From the NCBI RefSeq assembly GCF_000284415.1, contig NC_017059.1:420939-463453 (forward strand): a stretch of 42,515 nucleotides of DNA, given 5' to 3'. A model generated the notes under the pieces. The model did no database searches. It was not told where the DNA came from and worked only from the letters and a program-made list of their open reading frames with translations. Below are positions 1 to 8,899 of this stretch, piece by piece; the first letter of the stretch is position 1; the number at the start of each line of letters is the position of its first letter. Made by a program: the position numbers and the translations under genes. The stretch comes from Pararhodospirillum photometricum DSM 122 (GTDB taxonomy: Bacteria; Pseudomonadota; Alphaproteobacteria; Rhodospirillales; Rhodospirillaceae).

Positions 1-7
1 CCCTCCC

Positions 8-1687
8 TTACTTCATCATGCTCAAAAGACTATCGAACATATCTTGGGCTGTCGTCATGATCTGGGCAATAGCTTTGTAGGACTGCTCCAGGCTGACCAG
101 CTTGGTCTGCTCTTCCTCGGTGTTCACCCCATAGGCATTGTCAAAGGTGGTCGCCAGGGAATCGCGGGTCGCGGCCGAAAGAGAGGCTGCTTCCTGGGTC
201 GCCTCGGTCCGGTCCGCCAGATCATCAAGCAACGCCGCAATGCGGCCAACGGCCGACTTGCTCGCCGCCGGCAAGGTCCCTGCCGCCGAAAAACTGATGT
301 CGTCGTCAAGGGCGCCCCAGATTTTTTGCAAACCCGAGGTGTCCCCGGTAATCAACGTCTTTTCGCCCACGGTGGTCGAAGCCGGCAAGGCCGTCGGGAA
401 GGTCGTTTCGTCCACCAAGACCTTCATGTCGGCGGCGTTGGTGCCCGACACCAAGGTATTGATCCCCAGGGCATGGGCAAAGCCCTTGGTGCCCACCGTG
501 CCGTCACCGCTCAACACCACGCCCCCGGACGAGGCGCTCAATACCAAGTGGCCCGTGGTGGCATCCTCGGTCGCCGTGATGTTGGAGCCGGCCAACGCGG
601 TGTTGAGGTCGGCCGCCGAGGTGATGGTGGAAAGATTCACCGACACGCTGGTCAAGACGTTGCCCTCGGTGGTGCCGCTTTGCGACACGGTCATGAACGT
701 GATCGTGCCCGTTCCCGGAAGACCAGCCGAGGCAATCGTGTTGGCCGAGGTCAGGGTGGACGGCGGCGGCGAGGCCGACGCCAAGCTGGCCTTGGCATTG
801 ATCGTATCGGCCAGCGTCGTGGCCAGATTATCCAGGCCCGCCTGGATGTCAGGCAAGGTCTCCTGGCGCAACGAAATCAAGCTGCCCAGCGTGCCTCCCT
901 TGAGGTTGCTGGTGATATCTTTCCCATTGAGCGTGATCGAGGTGTTGGTACCGCCGGTCGTGTATTCCAAGGTCATGGCGGAACTGGTCAGCAATTGCTG
1001 GCCGTTGGAGGCGTAAACCCGGATCTCGCCGGTGTTGGTCGAGAACGCGGTGATATCCACCAAGGCGCTCAGATCTTTCAGCAACGTGCGCTGGGTGTCG
1101 ATCAGGTCCGCGGCCGACTTCCCCGAAGCCGTGGTCAGGGTGATCTTGTCGTTGAGCTTGTCCAGGTTCTGGAGAATGTCGTTAATCTGCTCAATGCTCT
1201 CGCCGATCGCATCATCGGCCGAATTGCTGGCCGCGCGCACCGCGTTGGAGGAATCGCGCAAGGTTGTGGTCCAGGTCTCCAGGGATTCCGTCGTGGAGAG
1301 CAAGGCGTCGGCCCCGGCCCCGTCGTAGACCGCCGTGTTGATGGCGTCCATCAAGGCGGTCATGCTGCTTTCCAGGGCCGAGCCGTCCTTGGTCGTCCCC
1401 AGCGAGGTCAGCACCGTTTGCAGGTAATTCGCCTTGGTTTCCTCGGCCGCGGTCGCCGAGGTCGCCTTGCGGATCTTGGCAGACAGCGCCTCGTTGATCG
1501 TGTTGCCAATGCCCACCACCGTGACGCCCGCCCCACGCCCCTGCGCCATCAGGGTCGCGGTCGAAACCGTCTTGACGGTATAGCCTTCGGTTTTGGCATT
1601 GGTCAGGTTGTTGGTCGTGACCGCGATTTGGGTTTGTGTTGTCAGTAGCCCCGTGCGCGCGGTGTGGATCATCGTTGATATGGACAT
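8..1687 (-). CDS. flgK: Flagellar hook-associated protein 1 (FlgK)
   Basis: 559 aa, a normal length for FlgK, the first hook-filament junction protein, which is exported and assembles at the hook tip. The N-terminus (MSISTMIHTARTGLLTTQTQ, then NNLTNAKTEGY) is the rod/hook-family coiled-coil start. The C-terminus has the matching half (GVNTEEEQTKLVSLEQ, then a helix ending DMFDSLLSM). The middle, rich in Thr, Ser, Ala and Gly, is the variable surface-exposed part. It is the last complete gene of the leftward flgD-flgE-flgK run; flgL would be expected just off the left edge. Long open frames on the opposite strand are shadows. Confidence is high for the family and for the start, which has GGGAGGCGGGACC just upstream on the minus strand. 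Confidence 0.93.
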   Translation of the reverse strand: MSISTMIHTARTGLLTTQTQIAVTTNNLTNAKTEGYTVKTVSTATLMAQGRGAGVTVVGIGNTINEALSAKIRKATSATAAEETKANYLQTVLTSLGTTKDGSALESSMTALMDAINTAVYDGAGADALLSTTESLETWTTTLRDSSNAVRAASNSADDAIGESIEQINDILQNLDKLNDKITLTTASGKSAADLIDTQRTLLKDLSALVDITAFSTNTGEIRVYASNGQQLLTSSAMTLEYTTGGTNTSITLNGKDITSNLKGGTLGSLISLRQETLPDIQAGLDNLATTLADTINAKASLASASPPPSTLTSANTIASAGLPGTGTITFMTVSQSGTTEGNVLTSVSVNLSTITSAADLNTALAGSNITATEDATTGHLVLSASSGGVVLSGDGTVGTKGFAHALGINTLVSGTNAADMKVLVDETTFPTALPASTTVGEKTLITGDTSGLQKIWGALDDDISFSAAGTLPAASKSAVGRIAALLDDLADRTEATQEAASLSAATRDSLATTFDNAYGVNTEEEQTKLVSLEQSYKAIAQIMTTAQDMFDSLLSMMK

Positions 1688-1847
1688 GGTCCCGCCTCCT
1701 GGCTTCCCCGTTGCCGGCCCCGGACAGTCCCCTGTCTTCCGCGACCATCCGATCTGACCCTTCCTGGAACGGCGGAAGGGGGTTGGGTCTTCTGACCCGA
1801 GAAAAACACGTCAACGCCGGTCAACGACGCCCGGCCTCTAAAGACCC

Positions 1848-2267
1848 TCAGGGTCGCGCCTCCCGCCGCGCCGGTCGCTCGGAGAGCGGTGCGGCCTCGT
1901 GCTCGTGCGCGGCGATGGCCTGCATCACCAGCGTCACCCGGCGATGGGTGACGCCCTGGCGAGCATGCAGCCTGTTTTGGTTGTCTTTCATCAACGATAC
2001 CAGAGTTCGGGTGCGCTCTTCCAGGGCCTGGGCGTCTAAGTGACCGGCGGCATGCAGGGCCAGAAGATGCGGCACCACCGCCTCGGTCAGCCGGGCATAC
2101 TCCTGGGCCAGCGCCTCGCGCTCGTGCACCCGATCCAGCGGCAACGGTCCGGGCGTGGTGGCCAGCCAGTCACGTTCCCATTCCGCCAAGGCCAGGAGCC
2201 GAGCCAAAACCGCCTGATACGCGTCAAGCAAGGCGAGAACCGCACCGTGCGGGGCAAGGACGGACAT
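1848..2267 (-). CDS. FlgN-like flagellar export chaperone
   Basis: 139 aa, small, Leu/Ala/Glu/Arg-rich and almost entirely helical by composition, with no signal peptide. It sits directly upstream (in transcription order) of flgK. That is where FlgN, the cytoplasmic chaperone that holds FlgK and FlgL before export, is usually found. The central pattern (HEREALAQEYARLTEAVVPH, then a helix with SLMKDNQNRLHARQ) resembles FlgN-type proteins. The call depends on position, size and helical character more than on a diagnostic motif, because FlgN diverges quickly. It could be another small flagellar protein. Confidence 0.6.
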   Translation of the reverse strand: MSVLAPHGAVLALLDAYQAVLARLLALAEWERDWLATTPGPLPLDRVHEREALAQEYARLTEAVVPHLLALHAAGHLDAQALEERTRTLVSLMKDNQNRLHARQGVTHRRVTLVMQAIAAHEHEAAPLSERPARREARP

Positions 2268-2280
2268 GACCAGCCTCCTC

Positions 2281-2565
2281 TCATCGCTTCCGGGACAACC
2301 GCAGCGCGGCCGCGTTGGCGTAGGCCGACATGGGCGAGCGGGTGCGCCGAACCTGCGCCAGTTTGTCCCCCACCTCGCCCTTTAGCCGTGCCAACTCCTG
2401 CCGGGCGTCCACCAAAGCCGCCATCGCCAAAACCCGGGCCCGCTCGTCGGAGCCGGGCCCCACGGCCTCGGCCAGTCGTTCGGCCCGGACCATCTGGTCC
2501 AGGGCCGTCTCGAGCGCTTGGGCAAGAGCCGGGTCGGCCAGAGCGGTGGAGGAGCGCCGGGCCAT
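2281..2565 (-). CDS. Small protein of unknown function in the flagellar operon
   Basis: 94 aa. Not recognised. It lies between flgE (3 bases away) and the flgN-like gene (13 bases away), so it is surely co-transcribed with them. The sequence is mostly charged amphipathic helix (residues ~15-70) with a basic C-terminus ending SAYANAAALRLSRKR. It has no membrane segment, no cysteine and no signal peptide. Possible roles are a second chaperone or an assembly or regulatory factor. It does not show the FlgM C-terminal pattern, so an anti-sigma role is not supported. Confidence 0.6.
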   Translation of the reverse strand: MARRSSTALADPALAQALETALDQMVRAERLAEAVGPGSDERARVLAMAALVDARQELARLKGEVGDKLAQVRRTRSPMSAYANAAALRLSRKR

Positions 2566-2568
2566 GGC

Positions 2569-3891
2569 TTACTTCTTCGCCTGGATGAGGTCTTGGAACA
2601 TGTCCTGGGCCGCCTCCAGAATTTGCGTCGCCGCGCTGTAGGCCTGCTGCGAGGTGATCAGCTTGCTGAACTCGGTGGCGGTATCGGTGTTGGAGCTTTC
2701 CAGGGCGCCAGAGGACAGGCTTCCCGTTGCCGCCGACCCCGGCGTGTTCAGGGTCTCGGCCCCCGACAAGGTGGTGGGGGTGTAGACGTTGCCCGACGCC
2801 GCCTCCAACCCGTCGGGGTTGGTGAAGGTCGCCAGCATGATCTGGTAGATCGGCTTGGACACGCCGTTGTCGTAGTTGACATAAACCAACCCGGTCTCGG
2901 ACACCGAGGCGCTATAGAACGCGCCCGGCTTCACGCCGTCTTGGGTGATTTTGTCGATTGAGATGTCCGCCGAGCCATCGGTGGAGGCGTATTGGCTGAG
3001 GATGTTCGCCGAGCCGATTTCGCCCGTGACGTAGGTGATGGAGCTGGCCGTCGTGCCGTTGTTCCAGGTGATCCCGATCGGATCAAGGCTGTTGGTGGAG
3101 GTCCCGGTCGGGCTCGTCGAATCAATCGTGGTGCCGTTTTTGGTGACGCTGGTCAGGTAGCCGTCGCCGTCGAAGGTTACTTGCCACGTCGCATCGGTGA
3201 TCGTGCCCGGCTGTGCCGCCGGATTGCCTTCGTCGGCCAAGGTAGCCACCACGTTCCACGTGTTGTCAGCGCTTGTGGACTTGGTATAGGTGAACAGCAT
3301 GGTGTGGGCGTTGCCCTGGCTGTCGAAAATTTCGACATTGGACTGCACCGAAGCACCATCAATAGCGTCCGAGGGCAGGTTGGCTTCCACGGTCACCTTG
3401 GAGGTCGGCACTGGTGCGAGGTTGGACGAGTTGATGTTGACCGCCTCAAGATTGTACTTGGTCTTGGGGATGGTCACCTTGCCATCGCGATTGGTGGGAT
3501 AGCCCTGGAGATAAAAGCCATTGTCGTTCACCAAGAACCCGTTGGCATCGGTCGAAAAGTTGCCAACACGCGTGTAGGCGAAATCACTGCTGCCCGAATC
3601 CCGCGCCACAATGAAAAAGCCCGAGCCGTCGATGGCCAAGTCGGTTTCATTCTCGGTGCCCACCAGTACGCCTTGCTGGGAAATGTTCTGCGACGGGTTA
3701 GCGATCACGCCCGCCCCGGTGAAATTGAGCTGTGAACTCGTTCCGGTGACCAGCGTCTTGAAATTGGCATCGGTGGTCTTGAACCCCACCGTTTCGCTGT
3801 TGGCAAGGTTGTTCGAGATCGTAGACACGGCCGACGACTGGGACCGCAAGGCGGACACCGCCGTGTACATCGAACTGCTGAGACTACCCAT
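2569..3891 (-). CDS. flgE: Flagellar hook protein FlgE
   Basis: 440 aa. FlgE is the structural subunit of the hook. The N-terminus MGSLSSSMYTAVSALRSQSS followed by ISNNLANSETVGFK is the family signature. LAIDGSGFFIV (around residue 85) and the FlgE D2-type segment follow. The C-terminus ends with the conserved coiled-coil half (ALESSNTDTATEFSKLITSQ, then a helix to QDMFQDLIQAKK). The start ATG is 17 bases after the flgD stop, giving a flgD-flgE order typical of hook operons. The C-terminal strings of FlgE and FlgK resemble each other, as expected for axial proteins. Confidence 0.95.
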   Translation of the reverse strand: MGSLSSSMYTAVSALRSQSSAVSTISNNLANSETVGFKTTDANFKTLVTGTSSQLNFTGAGVIANPSQNISQQGVLVGTENETDLAIDGSGFFIVARDSGSSDFAYTRVGNFSTDANGFLVNDNGFYLQGYPTNRDGKVTIPKTKYNLEAVNINSSNLAPVPTSKVTVEANLPSDAIDGASVQSNVEIFDSQGNAHTMLFTYTKSTSADNTWNVVATLADEGNPAAQPGTITDATWQVTFDGDGYLTSVTKNGTTIDSTSPTGTSTNSLDPIGITWNNGTTASSITYVTGEIGSANILSQYASTDGSADISIDKITQDGVKPGAFYSASVSETGLVYVNYDNGVSKPIYQIMLATFTNPDGLEAASGNVYTPTTLSGAETLNTPGSAATGSLSSGALESSNTDTATEFSKLITSQQAYSAATQILEAAQDMFQDLIQAKK

Positions 3892-3908
3892 GATTTAACT
3901 CCCTGGCG

Positions 3909-4607
3909 TCAGGCGTCAGTGTCAACGGCGCGAGCCGTAATGATCGTGGAAAGCGCGACGGTGGCGCCATTTTTCAAAACAAGCTGGGGCGTGCCGGTGG
4001 ACCAATCGACTTGGCTTGCGATGCTGGTCGATTGCAGCGTCACCTTGCTGGTGTCGCCGCTGGCGTCGGTGGAAACCACCACGAGTTTGTATTTCGTCCC
4101 TTCGACCGGGCTGCCGCCCGCCGTCGTTGAGCCATCCCAGGTGAAGGTATGGTTCCCAGAATCCAGGTCATCCTCGGTCGCTTTGTAAACCGTTAGACCA
4201 TCCTCGTTCTGAACCTCAAAGGACACCGACGTCGAATCCTCGGGAATTTCCATGCCCCAAGAGAGGGACGAGCCATTATACTCTTGTGACGACGCATCGT
4301 AAGTTACTTGCTTGCCCAAGAAAGACAAGGCGACCTGCGAGGACTCGTTGCTTGTGGAAAGCACAAGATTTTCGAGGTATTGGTTGGTCAGAATGGATTG
4401 TTCGACCTCACTGAAGCTAACCATCTGCTGGGTGAGCTGGTCGGTATCGGTCGGGTCAAGCGGGTTTTGATTTTTGAGCTGGGCCGTTAGGAGCTTGATG
4501 AACATGTCATAGTTGTCGCCCAACTCGGTGACCGAGGACGCCGTCTGGGTGGACAGGCCGTTGTAGGTCGAGGCGCTGGTGGTGGAGGAAGTCGAGGCGG
4601 TGCTCAT
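3909..4607 (-). CDS. flgD: Flagellar hook scaffolding protein FlgD
   Basis: 232 aa from the ATG at 4607, preceded by a GGGAAAGG ribosome site on the minus strand. FlgD caps the growing hook and is later replaced by FlgK. The hallmark is residues ~35-55, MFIKLLTAQLKNQNPLDPTD, followed by TDQLTQQMVSFSEVEQS. The C-terminal half contains the FlgD Ig-like and tudor-like repeats (a segment with NHTFTWDG, then KYKLVVVSTDASGDT). The open frame continues far upstream to 5885, but that part is antisense to flagellin and is not translated. It is the first gene of the leftward hook operon and divergent from flagellin. Confidence 0.94.
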   Translation of the reverse strand: MSTASTSSTTSASTYNGLSTQTASSVTELGDNYDMFIKLLTAQLKNQNPLDPTDTDQLTQQMVSFSEVEQSILTNQYLENLVLSTSNESSQVALSFLGKQVTYDASSQEYNGSSLSWGMEIPEDSTSVSFEVQNEDGLTVYKATEDDLDSGNHTFTWDGSTTAGGSPVEGTKYKLVVVSTDASGDTSKVTLQSTSIASQVDWSTGTPQLVLKNGATVALSTIITARAVDTDA

Positions 4608-4788
4608 GTCAGATGCCTTTCCCGGCCGGTGTCCCCAGGAGCAGCCTCGGGGTGGGGCCGCCTGACGTCTGCCCAAAAAACGCGTCAAACACTTCGATAC
4701 TGGCGCAGCGCAAACCAAAAAAAAATTTGCGTCGGACGCGCCAGGAAATCCGACGCTGGGCCGTTCCATTGTTGATCGGCGCGGGACA

Positions 4789-4810
4789 GCAGCGTCCAGG
4801 CAGCGTCCAG
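4789..4810 (+). repeat. 11-bp tandem repeat in the flagellin leader
   Basis: GCAGCGTCCAG occurs twice with no gap, 58 bases before the flagellin ATG. The period is about one helical turn. It lies in the flgD-fliC divergent region, so it could be a double binding site or part of the mRNA leader. No recognisable sigma-28 or sigma-54 promoter could be assigned with confidence nearby. Confidence 0.6.
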
Positions 4811-4868
4811 GCCGGCTCAACAGCGGTGCGAGAAGCGCGCCACGAAGGGATGAGAAAGGACTCGTATT

Positions 4869-6422
4869 ATGCCCGTCATTACGACGAACACCTCGGCCAA
4901 CTCGGCCCTGCGCTACCTGAACATCAACTCCTCCAACCAGACCTCCGCGCTGAACCGCATCGCCAGCGGTTCGAAGATCACGAGCGCTGCCGACGATGCG
5001 GCCGGTCTGGCGGTGTCGATGAAGCTGAAGAATGACGTTTCGGTTCTCGGCCAGGCGCAGACCAACGCGTCGCATGCGACGGCTCTGTTGGAAACGGCCG
5101 ATGGCGCCCTCTCCCAGGTTGGCGACATTCTGGAGCGCATGAAGGTCCTGGCGACCTCCTCGATCTCCGGCGCCGTGGAATCCGAACGCAGCAACATCAA
5201 TCTGGAATATCAAAAGCTTATCAACGAACTCGGGGACATCGCGACCAACACCGAGTTCAATGGCACCACCTTGCTTGACGGCACCTATGCTGGCTCCAGC
5301 GTTGAGGCCGAGCTGGCTGGCACGGCGACCATGACCTATGCCGGTATCGGCAGCGCCATGACCACCGGTGACACCATCGCCTTCACCTACGACGGCAAGA
5401 CTCTGACCGCCACGCTGTCCAATGGCTATCAGAGCGTTCAGGGCGACTTTGACACCGCTCTGAAGCAGGCGGGCTATACCGCGGGCGCCCTCAAGGTGAC
5501 CTTGGAAGTCGGCACGGGCAACGTGACCCTGACCGACACCTCGATGAATGACCTGCTGACCTCGACTGGCGCCGTGTTCACCGATCAGGACGGCACCTCC
5601 GCCACCGTCGCCGGCGCGCATACCGACTTCTCCACCGCCGGCTCCGCCATGCAGACCTTCGACGGCGTCGTTGCGGGCCTGGGCGACAACTCGGTGCTGA
5701 CGGCTGGCGATCAGCTGTCGTTCACCGTCAATGGCAAGGTGGTGACGGCGACGGTCTCCAACGCTTACAACTTCGCTGACACCACGACGTCCAGCCCGAC
5801 CGATCTGCAGGCCGACATCAACGCCGCCATGATCGCGGCGGGCTTTGCGGAAGACGACGTGGTGCCCACCAGTGGCAAGTACCATGTCGATATCGACATT
5901 GATACGGCCGGTGCCCTGTACGTCGCCGTCGATACCAACGCCTCGGGCATCACCTCCTTCGGGGGCGCCGAGTTCTTCGACAAGGACGGCAGCGGCGATA
6001 CCTTCGACGCCAAGACCCTGGACTTCATGGTGGGTGTGTCGGGCAACGACGTGATCAGCATCCAGCTGGCCGACGTCCGCACGACCAGCCTGGGCTCCAC
6101 CGCCGGCACGGCCATCTCGGGCACGTCGGTCGATTCCGTGGCGAACGCGACGGCGGCTCTGGACGTCATCGACGCCGCCGTTACGGAAGTGGCCAATGCT
6201 CGCGCCGAACTGGGCGCCCAGATGTCGCGCTTCGACTATCGCAGCGACACCTTGGCGATCAGCAAGGAAAACCTGGACGCGGCTCAGTCGGCGATTACCG
6301 ATGCCGACGTAGCCGAAGAGCAGGCCAATCTGTCGTCGGCGAAGGTCCTGACCAACGCGGCCATCGCGGCTCTGTCGGCTGCGAACCAGATGCCGCAGCA
6401 GTTGGAGAAGCTCTTCAACTAA
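4869..6422 (+). CDS. fliC: Flagellin, long form with repeated central domain
   Basis: 517 aa. The filament subunit. The conserved D0/D1 N-terminus (MPVITTNTSANSALRYLNIN, then LNRIASGSKITSAADDAAGLAVS) and C-terminus (DADVAEEQANLSSAKVL, ending QMPQQLEKLFN) are intact. The middle is longer than in minimal alphaproteobacterial flagellins. It holds two copies of a related beta motif (residues ~171-190, FTYDGKTLTATLSNGY, and ~284-303, FTVNGKVVTATVSNAY), as in flagellin IN-type surface repeats. The ribosome site GAAAGGA is 8 bases before the ATG. The gene is monocistronic: a UUCG hairpin follows within 25 bases. There is only one flagellin in this window. Confidence 0.96.
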   Translation: MPVITTNTSANSALRYLNINSSNQTSALNRIASGSKITSAADDAAGLAVSMKLKNDVSVLGQAQTNASHATALLETADGALSQVGDILERMKVLATSSISGAVESERSNINLEYQKLINELGDIATNTEFNGTTLLDGTYAGSSVEAELAGTATMTYAGIGSAMTTGDTIAFTYDGKTLTATLSNGYQSVQGDFDTALKQAGYTAGALKVTLEVGTGNVTLTDTSMNDLLTSTGAVFTDQDGTSATVAGAHTDFSTAGSAMQTFDGVVAGLGDNSVLTAGDQLSFTVNGKVVTATVSNAYNFADTTTSSPTDLQADINAAMIAAGFAEDDVVPTSGKYHVDIDIDTAGALYVAVDTNASGITSFGGAEFFDKDGSGDTFDAKTLDFMVGVSGNDVISIQLADVRTTSLGSTAGTAISGTSVDSVANATAALDVIDAAVTEVANARAELGAQMSRFDYRSDTLAISKENLDAAQSAITDADVAEEQANLSSAKVLTNAAIAALSAANQMPQQLEKLFN

Positions 6423-6445
6423 GGGCGTTTTGCGACAGGATGGGC

Positions 6446-6473
6446 GAGGCGGCTTCGGCCGCCTCCCCTCTTC
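6446..6473 (+). terminator. Flagellin terminator
   Basis: Perfect 8-bp stem GAGGCGGC / GCCGCCTC closed by a C-UUCG-G tetraloop, 23 bases after the flagellin stop, followed by a pyrimidine tract (CCCTCTTCTT) rather than a pure U run. It would separate flagellin transcripts from fliD. Confidence 0.75.
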
Positions 6474-6521
6474 TTGCCGCGGCTTAGGGAGTACTCCACG
6501 GCATCATCAAGGAGCAGGGCC

Positions 6522-8282
6522 ATGTCATCCGTTTCGTCCTTATCGTCGGTGTCCTCGACATCGAGTGTGGTCACCGGGTCTTCCGGCTCCACGTATGTTT
6601 CTGGACTTTCTGGACTGGATACCACGGCCCTGATCAAAGCGGCTGTCGAGGCGAAAATGCAAAAAGCATATCGCCTCGATGACCAAATGAAAGTTCTGAC
6701 GAACAAGTCAGATGCCTATACTCAGTTGAATACTTTGATGACGTCCGTGTCAACGGCCATCAAGGATATGGCGAGTTCGTCAACAACGTCTTCCTTTGAC
6801 TCGCGCGCTGCCTATTTAACCTCTTCAGATGTCTCTACGCCGGCTAATTTTATGTCGGCGACCGCTACGTCGTCGGCCTCTCTCGGTATTTATTCCGTGG
6901 GCGTTGAGCAACTGGCGAAGTCGCACAAGGTGCAATCGGACGGTCAGACCTCTTCCGCGGCCCTGGGGTATGCGGGCTCCTTCAAAATTGGAGTGTCCGG
7001 GGGAACGCAAGAAGAAATCACCGTGTCGGCCACGATGACGATCTCCGATCTCGCCTCGGCCATCAATGCGAAGAGCAGTTCCACCGGCGTGGTGGCCACG
7101 TTGGTGAAGGTGGACGATACCCATCAGAGGTTGGTGCTTTCGACCACCGAGACAGGTAAGTCCATCGTGACGACCGATGTGTCAGGCAATACCCTGGATG
7201 GTCTTGGCATCACCAACGGAGATGGGACCACCTTTAAGGCGGCCAATGTTCTGCAAACAGCGCAGAACGCTATTGTTTACGTGGATGGCATCAAGGTCGA
7301 AAGTTCCTCGAATACCATTAGCAATGTGATGCCAGGGGTTTCCTTCACCTTGTACTCGGAAACGGGCGGCACCTTTGCCGGAGGTAATCTGAACACGATT
7401 AATGTGGAAGTCGGCCAAGATCTGTCGCAGGTGAAGGGCGACATTGAGGATTTTGTCGAGGCCTATAACGCTCTGCGCGACTTCATTATTACCAACCAGC
7501 AATTCACGGCCGGTATCGGGGCCGCGGAAGACGCGGTGCTTTTTGGCGATAGCGTGCTGAAGGGCGTGAAAGGCGTGCTGTCATCGCTGTTGACTCATAG
7601 TATTATCGATGAAGATGGCAAAAAGTTTACGTTGTTCGGCAATGGGACGAATGGCGGTATCGGTTTGTCAATGGATGAAAACAATAAGCTGGTCATTGAC
7701 GAGACGACGCTGAACGAGGCGTTGCTTCAAAAAATCGACCTCATCCAGAATTTCTTTGAAACGCAGGTGGACACCTCGTCAACCGACGTCCGTGTTCCCT
7801 ATCGTGCCGAAGGTATGGCCCAGGGAACCTATACCGTCAGTGTCGTTTCGAATGGGACCTCGATCACCTCGGCAAAGCTGTTTGGCCCAGGGCTGGATGC
7901 GGCGGGGGTGGATTTGACGGTCAATGGCTCGACCCTCTATGCCCCGAAGTCATCGAGCCTTTACGGTTTGTACATTGCCTATGACGATACCAAGAACACC
8001 GAGACCAACACGTTTACCATTACGAATGGTTTCGCTGATAATCTGTTGAGTGGGTTTGATACGTACACGAATGCGAGCGACGGCATTCTCACGGAGACGA
8101 TTTCCAATCTGTCGGACCAGATTGATGAAAAGCAAGAAAAGCGTGATAAGGTTGCTACCGACTCGACGAAGTATGAAAGTACGCTGATCAACTATTATGC
8201 AAGGCTGGAAAAGAAAATTGCCGAGGCCGACGTCAAGTTGCAGTATCTGGAGGCGTTGTTCTTCAGTGATGACGACAGTTAA
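6522..8282 (+). CDS. fliD: Flagellar filament cap protein FliD (HAP2)
   Basis: 586 aa from the ATG at 6522, chosen because AAGGAG lies 7 bases upstream; an upstream TTG in frame lacks this. FliD caps the filament and folds incoming flagellin. The Ser-rich start leads into the FliD_N signature (SGLSGLDTTALIKAAVEAKM, then DQMKVLTNKSDAYTQLNTLM). The C-terminal FliD_C part (LSDQIDEKQEKRDKVATDST, then YYARLEKKIAEADVKLQYLE) forms the coiled coil. Base composition is unlike the neighbours: 55 of 120 bases are G or C at 7561-7680, against visibly higher values in fliC and fliS. The family assignment is firm. Confidence 0.93.
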   Translation: MSSVSSLSSVSSTSSVVTGSSGSTYVSGLSGLDTTALIKAAVEAKMQKAYRLDDQMKVLTNKSDAYTQLNTLMTSVSTAIKDMASSSTTSSFDSRAAYLTSSDVSTPANFMSATATSSASLGIYSVGVEQLAKSHKVQSDGQTSSAALGYAGSFKIGVSGGTQEEITVSATMTISDLASAINAKSSSTGVVATLVKVDDTHQRLVLSTTETGKSIVTTDVSGNTLDGLGITNGDGTTFKAANVLQTAQNAIVYVDGIKVESSSNTISNVMPGVSFTLYSETGGTFAGGNLNTINVEVGQDLSQVKGDIEDFVEAYNALRDFIITNQQFTAGIGAAEDAVLFGDSVLKGVKGVLSSLLTHSIIDEDGKKFTLFGNGTNGGIGLSMDENNKLVIDETTLNEALLQKIDLIQNFFETQVDTSSTDVRVPYRAEGMAQGTYTVSVVSNGTSITSAKLFGPGLDAAGVDLTVNGSTLYAPKSSSLYGLYIAYDDTKNTETNTFTITNGFADNLLSGFDTYTNASDGILTETISNLSDQIDEKQEKRDKVATDSTKYESTLINYYARLEKKIAEADVKLQYLEALFFSDDDS

Positions 8283-8360
8283 GACGAGCCGATCGGTCCC
8301 TTTTTCTGCCGAGGCCTGAAAAGGCTGGTGTGCTGATCATCCAAGAAGGGAAGAGCATAC

Positions 8361-8792
8361 ATGACCAACGTTGCCAAGGCTCTTCAGGCCTATGGGGTTG
8401 CCCGTCGAGCCCAGCCCCCGCTTAAGGTCCTGGTGGAAGTGTATGACGCCGTCCTCACCCAGGTGGCCCGGGCGAAGGTGGCCCGGGTGGAAAACCGCCG
8501 GGAAGACGAATTTAAATGCCTGAGTAAGGCGACCAACATCCTGACAGAGATGGATGCCAACCTCAATCGGCGGGATCCTGACGCCTTGGCGATGACCGAG
8601 ACCTTGAGCCGCTACTACCAGACGGTGATCGTTCAGGCCCATACCGCGTTTCGTACCAAGGGTGATGCCGGCCTTGATCGCTATTCCAGCGTTCATCGTC
8701 AGGTTTTGGTCATGCGGGATGCGTGGGCTAATCTCGCAGGAGAACCTCCCCTGACCGCGCAGGAGCCGCACCAAGAGGCGGTCGCCGGGTAA
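8361..8792 (+). CDS. fliS: Flagellin export chaperone FliS
   Basis: 143 aa. FliS binds the flagellin C-terminus in the cytoplasm and delivers it to the export gate. It starts 78 bases after fliD with AAGGGAAGAG upstream. The pattern LQAYGVARRAQPPLKVLVEV near the N-terminus, then YDAVLTQVARAK, and the later ALAMTETLSRYYQTVIVQAH match the helical FliS fold. The order fliC-fliD-fliS is standard. The C-terminal ~25 residues (TAQEPHQEAVAG) look unstructured. Confidence 0.85.
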   Translation: MTNVAKALQAYGVARRAQPPLKVLVEVYDAVLTQVARAKVARVENRREDEFKCLSKATNILTEMDANLNRRDPDALAMTETLSRYYQTVIVQAHTAFRTKGDAGLDRYSSVHRQVLVMRDAWANLAGEPPLTAQEPHQEAVAG

Positions 8793-8899
8793 AATCTACC
8801 GAGTGACCGTGGTAGGGGGCACTGCTACACTTCCCTGAAGCCTTGGACCTCGCCCCCGCGGGGTCCTGACTGGTCCCTGAACTCAAAAAGGGTCTTGTC

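Noticed and set aside
44..1648. Long open frame on the plus strand across flgK
   Set aside because: Its translation is Arg/Gly-rich with no recognisable motif, typical of the antisense of a GC-rich gene; flgK on the minus strand is certain.
4620..4868. Sigma-54 promoters for flgD and fliC
   Set aside because: Only the bare GG-N10-GC spacing could be found on the flgD side, without the TGGCAC or TTGC context; too weak to annotate.
4608..5885. Upstream extension of the flgD frame
   Set aside because: It is antisense to the conserved flagellin; flgD has a good ATG and ribosome site at 4607.
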